From the NCBI GenBank assembly GCA_017506865.1, contig JAFCMP010000190.1, positions 744,001-808,000 of the forward strand: a stretch of 64,000 nucleotides of DNA, in the 5' to 3' direction. Both the position numbers and the translations under genes were made by a program. Shown here in pieces: positions 59,666 through 64,000 of the stretch. A model generated the notes under the pieces. That model worked only from the letters and a program-made list of their open reading frames with translations, was not told the DNA's origin and ran no database searches. This DNA comes from Tribonema minus. Its lineage: Eukaryota > Sar > Xanthophyceae > Tribonematales > Tribonemataceae. The stretch's first letter is position 1. Every line of letters starts with the position of its first letter.

Positions 59666-61741
59666 ACAGCAGCAGCAGCGCAAGCAGCCACGGCAGCGGC
59701 GCCGGCGACGATGACCTGCGTGGCGTGTGCGCCATCGTGTACACCAGCGGCACCACGGGCCGCGCCAAGGGCGTCATGCTGAGCGACGCGGGGCAGCGCG
59801 CGCAGGCGCGCGGTAAGTGCGCGCACGTAGGCGGTTACACTCCCAAAACCGTCTTCCTGAACGTCGTGCCGCTGTTCCACGTGGGCGGCCTCAGCTCCAG
59901 CCTCGCCGTGACGCTGTCGGGAGGCGCGCATGTCTTCCTGCCGAGGTTCGAGGCAGCGGCGGCGGCGCGCGCCGTCGCGGCGGCGCGCGTGAGCCTGCTG
60001 GTGGTCGTGCCCACGATGCTGAGCCTGGTGCTGGCGGCCGCGGAAGGGCTGGCCGCAGAGCAGGTGTGTTCGTATACACAGCGAGTAGCGAGTTGATCGT
60101 TGCTGGTGCAGAGTCGGTGCTTTGCGGAAATCATGGTGCTGCACGGACAGGACAACGCAGCAGCACCATCTGTTCTGTCGCGCAACATGCTTCAGCTAGG
60201 ATGCACAGCGCTCGCCATTAAACCCAGCCTCCTTACACTGAGCGCTGTCGCTCCGGTGCTGCATAATTGCGCCCCGCCAGCAACATGCACTATTGCTCAC
60301 ACGCCCACGACCGTCGTTCACGACGCAGGCCGGCGGCACTGGAGCGGCGCCGCTGGCGAGCGTTGACACCGTCCTGGTGGGCGCGCAGAGCATGCCCGAT
60401 GCGCTGCGGCAGCGCGCGAGCGCCGCCATGCCCGGCGCAGCCTTCACGCAAACCTACGCGTGCACGGAGGCGGGGTCCTCCATCACGTTCCTCAGGCTGC
60501 CGCGCGTTCCGTCGCCGCGCGCCGCTGCGGACGCCGCTGCTGCGGACAGCATGGCAACCGCCGCCGCTGCGCCGGCCGCCGCCGCAGCACCTGCGTACGC
60601 CATTCCGGTGGGTTCGCCTGCCAGCTACGTGCAGCTGCGGATCATGCGGCTGCGGGAGCCCAGCGGCGACAGCGGTGACGGCAGCGCAGCGGCGGCGGCG
60701 GCGGAGGAAGCGGCGCTCAGCGAAGTCGGCGAGATAGAGACGCGCGGGCCGCACGTGATGCGCGGCTACTGGCGCGCGCCCGCAGCCACCGCGCGCGCGC
60801 TCCGCGCTGACGGCTGGCTGCGCACGGGCGACCTCGGCCGTCTGGAGCGCGCCGCCGGCAGCAGCGGCGGCGGCGGCGGCGGCGGCGGCGGCAGCGCGCT
60901 GTACTTCTGCGGCCGCGCCGGCGATGTCATCAAGACGGGCGGCGAGAGCGTGCGCGCGGCGGAGGTGGAGGCGGCGCTGGCGGCGCACCCGCGCGTCGCC
61001 GAGGCCGCCGTGTACGGCGCGCCGCACGCGCTGCTGGGCGAGCGCGTCACGGCGGCGGTGGTGCTGCACGGCGGCGCTGCCGCGGCGCCGTGTCAGGGCG
61101 AGGCGGCGGTGGCGGCGGCGACGGCGGCGACGGCGGCGGCGCTGTCGGAGGCAGCGGCGGCGGCAGCGGCGCAGGTGGCAGCGGGGGCGGTGATGCCAGC
61201 AGCAGCGTCAGCAGCGGCGCCGCCGGTGCCGCCAGTCCCGGTGCCAGGGCTGCAGACTGCAGCTGCGGCAGCCGACCAGGCGGCGGTGTACGACGCCAGC
61301 GCGGCTGCTGACGCTGCCGAGGCAACGGAGATGGCCGATGATCTACCACCACCCGGCTCGGCAGTTGCGGTGTCAGCGGTGCGAGGCATTGTTGGCGCGG
61401 TGGTGACGAAAGCGCAGGCGACGGCGCAGGCGACTGCGGCGGCAGCAATCGGCATGCGCGCGGCGGCGGCGGCGGCGGCAGCTGCGGCCGCCGCGCCGTC
61501 GGCGGCAGCCGCGCCCGCGGTGGCGGCGGCAGCGGCGGCGGCCGCGGGACTGAAGGCTGCAGCAGATGCTGCCGTTGCGCCAGTAACTGATGCTGCTGAC
61601 GTAGAGAGGGAGTTGATAGAGTGGTGCAAATCGCGCTTGGCGGGGTATAAGTGCCCACGCAGGGTAGTGTTTGTGGCGTCGTTGCCGCGGAACAGTTCGG
61701 GCAAGGTTCAGAAGCACCGCCTGCTGCATGCCAAGCTGTAG
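58505..61741 (+). CDS. AAE14: AAE14/MenE-type 2-succinylbenzoate-CoA ligase with PTS1, three exons
   Basis: Exons: 58505-58732, 59155-60063, 60329-61741; 2550 nt, 849 aa, phase 0 at both introns. This is an ANL-superfamily acyl-CoA synthetase: AMP-binding loop YTSGTTGRAKG (272-282), PLFHVGGLSSSLAVTLSGGA, YACTEAGSSITFL, GPHVMRGYW, LRTGDLG and SSGKVQKHRLLHAKL with catalytic Lys838. The HIGGLSSAMA and TEA.SSLTFM-type segments match plant AAE14 and bacterial MenE, which activate 2-succinylbenzoate for phylloquinone/menaquinone synthesis. The C-terminal AKL is a type-1 peroxisome signal, in line with the peroxisomal steps known in plants. Two low-complexity insertions make it far longer than AAE14 (about 560 aa): a poly-Ser/Gly segment (about 185-258, pure AGC run at 59620-59660) before the AMP loop, and an Ala-rich segment (about 640-800) within the C-terminal lid subdomain. 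The true start may lie upstream, because an acceptor just precedes this ATG. Confidence 0.85.
59590..59690 (+). repeat. Coding AGC repeat encoding poly-serine
   Basis: Near-pure (AGC)n with AAC interruptions inside exon 2 of the AAE14-like gene. The antisense frame reads poly-Leu. Confidence 0.9.
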
Positions 61742-61993
61742 GTAAAAGAGGCAGCACCTGGGAGTCGCAACACAGACATCTTGTTCATGTCAAAGCAAGC
61801 AAGGGTCTACCACACATGTACATGTTTTCCGAAGCAGTTTATTCAATGAATCAGACAACCTCTTGCAAATTCGCGAGTCTCTCATCTTAAGTTCTACCAA
61901 CGCAGATCCACCTTTGAAGATCCTACTTGAAGTACATGCCAAACTGCCACTTTTTTATTCGCAGCCAGGATTACACAAGCTGACCGACGTAAC
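61742..61993. promoter_or_regulatory. Short interval, AAE14-like stop to HDAC-like start
   Basis: 252 bp between two tandem genes must hold the 3' UTR of one and the promoter of the other. No TATA box or distinct terminator signal recognised. Confidence 0.3.
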
Positions 61994-64000
61994 ATGGCCG
62001 GCATGCTGCCCTCAACGCCAATATCGATGGCACCCTCACATGGCAGCAGTCCTGGCGATGCAGAGCTGTCCATGCGGTTCAGCCGTGTGAGCTTGGGCAA
62101 GCGAGGCCAGGATAGTGGCAGAGGCAGCGATGAGTTCGGCGCAGCTGCTGGAGGAGCAATTGCCAGCGTGCCGTGGCTGCTGGGCGAGAGCAGCGGCAGA
62201 CCCAGGAGCACAGTCAGCTTCAGTCCGTCCGTGATTATTGAACCTCTGCCCAAACAGCCCGCGAGCCACAGGCAGGCCACCCCTTACGGCATCCGGAAGC
62301 TGAAGCTGGAGCAGCAGACCGGCGCTGTCACACCGCCAGCGCCACCGCAGCAGGAGGAGCCAGAGCAGCAGCAGTGCTCAGCGGCGGCGGAGCTGGAGCT
62401 GCTGGTGCCCGCTGCAGAGCAGACGCAAACGTCCTCTCAAACCTTACAGCAGTCACCGATCACGCTGCGTGCCTTTGAAGACCATCAGCCCCTGACCGTG
62501 CCCCCGGTGGCGCCGGCGTACGTTGTACGCGAGGTTCTGGCGGCGTTTGCACCAGAGGGCGCTGCTGCTGCAGCGGCCGCTGCTGTAGCTGCTGCTGCTA
62601 GGACGGCGGAGGTGGAGGCGACCATTGCGGCTGCTCTGGAGCCTGTGAAGCCTACTCTGCTGCTGTACGTGCCAGACTGCCTCGAGGTGAGAACTCGATA
62701 ACTGGCTGCTGAGCATAAATTCCTGACTCATCTCCGTCATCGTCCAATAGGTGATCCACTGCAGGGGTACAAACATCCACAGCTGTGGCACCATATGGCT
62801 GACGAGCACACGATGACACACACGCGCACCTGGACCAGACGCGCTCGCACCCAATCTCGACGCACCGCGCCGCCAGACCTTTGCAGCATTCCTGTCACCA
62901 CACTCCGTCAAATCAACAATGGCTGACGAGCGCAATGACACACGCGCGCGCCTGGATCAGACGCGCTGGCACTCAATCTCGACATACCGCACCACCAGGC
63001 CTTTGCATGATTCCTAACGCCACAATCCGTTATTCAACGATGGCTGACGAGCGCAATGACACACGCGCGCCTGGCCAGACGCGCTGGCACTCAGTCTTGA
63101 CGCATCGCCGCGCCGCCAGACCTTCTAATCATTCCTATCACCACAATGCACCAGTCAAGCGATGGCTGACGAGCGCAATGACACACATGTGCAGCTGGTC
63201 AGACGCGGGGCGCTCTACCTCGATGCACCGCGCCGCCAGCTCTTCACGTCATTCCTATCACCACAATCCGCCTGTTAGACCATCATGCCTAACGCCACAA
63301 ACCCACCAATTTCAATATGAAAACGTGCACGCGCAGCACGTCGCCTGGGCCACGCGCGAGCACCACCAGGAGTGCCCTGCGCGAATGGACGCGCTGTGCG
63401 GGCCCGCCGGCGCGCTGCACGGGCCCGCGTTCGCGGCGCTGCAGTGGGGCGACGGCGCGGCGGCGCGGCCCGCGACCATGTCGGACCTGCTGCGCGTGCA
63501 CGAGTACGACTACATAGCGCTGTTGCAGGTGACGACGGTGATTTTGATTCCGCGTAGTTCATTCGTCTTTGTCGTCTGAGAGATCGGTGCAGGCAGATGC
63601 GTGGTCTGTCCTGCTGCTGAGGTGCGGGCGTGGTCGAATGCCGCGGCGATTTGTGCACGATCCGCCAAACCTTGAAATTGGTTTCACCTTGCATAACGGC
63701 GTCTTGAGCAGGTGTGCAAGGCACGATATGCACAGTGTAATGCTGCACTCAAATGATATGGCAGCTCTCTTGAAATCAATGGCAAGCTCTATCGGCAGCA
63801 TTACGGCACAGGCTGCGTCCACTTCTATGCAACGCTTACAGAGTGTAACCACTGCTTCTGCACCACAGTGCCATTTCAGAAGCATGGACATTGACTATTC
63901 ACAAAGCACCCACCCCCGCATCCTCTTCTATCCCCTGACATCAAACACCGCCAGGCCAAATGCGAGGAGGCTGCCAAGTTTGAGCAGCGCTCGGCGACTG
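61994..64000 (+). CDS. Histone-deacetylase-family protein, 5' part (runs off the window)
   Basis: Exons: 61994-62686, 63337-63528 and 63955 to beyond 64000; all phase 0. Exon 1 is a 231-aa Ala/Pro/Gln-rich regulatory leader (MAGMLPSTPISMAPSHGSSP) that ends LLLYVPDCLE. Exon 2 then gives HVAWATREHHQECPARMDAL and LLRVHEYDYIALLQ. These match the start of HDAC catalytic domains (H..HPE.P.R ... v.VH...Yi..l) at the expected spacing. Exon 3 starts AKCEEAAKFEQRSAT. The zinc-binding and active-site HH/D motifs lie beyond the window, so class and activity cannot be judged; the leader and the HxECPxR form are more class-II-like. Inferred role: lysine deacetylation of histones or other proteins. The first intron holds a tandem array resembling the exon 2 acceptor edge. 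Confidence 0.68.
62790..63365 (+). repeat. Tandem ~120-bp repeats ending in HDAC-like exon 2 acceptor, intron 1
   Basis: Four units start with GGCTGACGAGCGCAATGACA near 62798, 62921, 63043 and 63163. Each continues CACGCGCGCCTGGACCAGAC-like and then CACCGCGCCGCCAGACCTTT. The segment around the true acceptor (CACGCGCAG|CACGTCGCCTG then GGCCACGCGCGAGCAC) resembles the CACGCGCGCCTGG.CCAGACGCGC part, so the array appears to be degraded acceptor-edge copies. Confidence 0.72.

Noticed and set aside
59437..60144. Poly-Ala/Val and poly-Leu frames antisense to the AAE14-like gene
   Set aside because: They are readings of the (AGC)n serine repeat. The sense strand carries clear ANL-enzyme motifs.
61047..61757. 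Pro-rich minus frame opposite the AAE14-like C-terminus
   Set aside because: Shadow of the Ala-rich insert and catalytic C-terminus on plus.
62790..63290. Possible CRISPR-like array (regular ~120-bp repeats)
   Set aside because: The whole unit is repeated with no unique spacers, the setting is a eukaryotic intron, and the units resemble the adjacent exon edge.

Overview
This window is nuclear DNA from an intron-rich, GC-rich eukaryote, most likely an alga. All convincing genes but one are split by GT-AG introns. Spliced models keep frame across every junction I checked. There are no operons or Shine-Dalgarno sites. A peroxisome-tagged AAE14-type 2-succinylbenzoate-CoA ligase (phylloquinone/menaquinone pathway) points to a photosynthetic lineage. 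TTAGGG-type telomere-like repeats and an F-box/ankyrin gene of the kind common in chromalveolate algae fit a haptophyte- or stramenopile-like organism, but the species cannot be fixed from this sequence.

Layout. 1-2.2 kb: decayed non-LTR retrotransposon (minus) with an alanine-codon expansion. 2.2-7.9 kb: mostly non-coding, with one weak hypothetical gene (minus, 5471-6351) and a hAT-like MITE. 7994-8767: single-exon F-box/ankyrin gene (minus). 9309-18062: cytosolic HSP70 (plus, 9 exons, 667 aa, ends EEID). 21005-23981: AT-hook/RGG/SANT protein (minus, 4 exons). 24190-33201: secreted haem peroxidase with a Ser/Asp/His/Gly-rich tail (plus, 12 exons, 570 aa). 34652-39373: AAMP/Sqt1-type WD40 protein (minus, 4 exons). 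40192-42179: 84-aa single-pass membrane protein with a 19-nt micro-exon (minus, 4 exons). 42775-50624: HSPA14-like truncated Hsp70 (minus, 9 exons, 607 aa). 51291-57142: S6K-like AGC kinase (plus, 5 exons, 652 aa). 58505-61741: AAE14-like ligase with C-terminal AKL (plus, 3 exons, 849 aa). 61994 to the window end: histone-deacetylase family gene (plus, incomplete). SANT/peroxidase and HSPA14-like/kinase are divergent pairs.

The most unusual property is how the introns are built. In six of the nine multi-exon genes, introns contain tandem, diverged copies of the neighbouring exon edge together with its splice site: the last 20-100 nt of the upstream exon plus its donor, or the acceptor plus the first 30-100 nt of the downstream exon. 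Arrays have 2-7 copies with periods of roughly 100-190 bp. I find about 17 such arrays. They suggest that introns here grow by repeated tandem duplication across exon-intron junctions, leaving rows of decoy splice sites and pseudo-exons. Many of these introns also hold interstitial telomere-like repeats, a recurring TTGAAGTT/AACTTCAA octamer, pure poly-C tracts before the acceptor and, in one case, a hAT-like element with an intact 8-bp target duplication.

Functionally the genes cover protein folding (HSP70, HSPA14-like), ribosome-linked functions known for the families (AAMP/Sqt1, HSPA14/Ssz1), chromatin (SANT, HDAC), signalling (AGC kinase), quinone synthesis (AAE14) and extracellular redox chemistry (peroxidase). 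They look like an ordinary chromosomal neighbourhood, not a pathway cluster.
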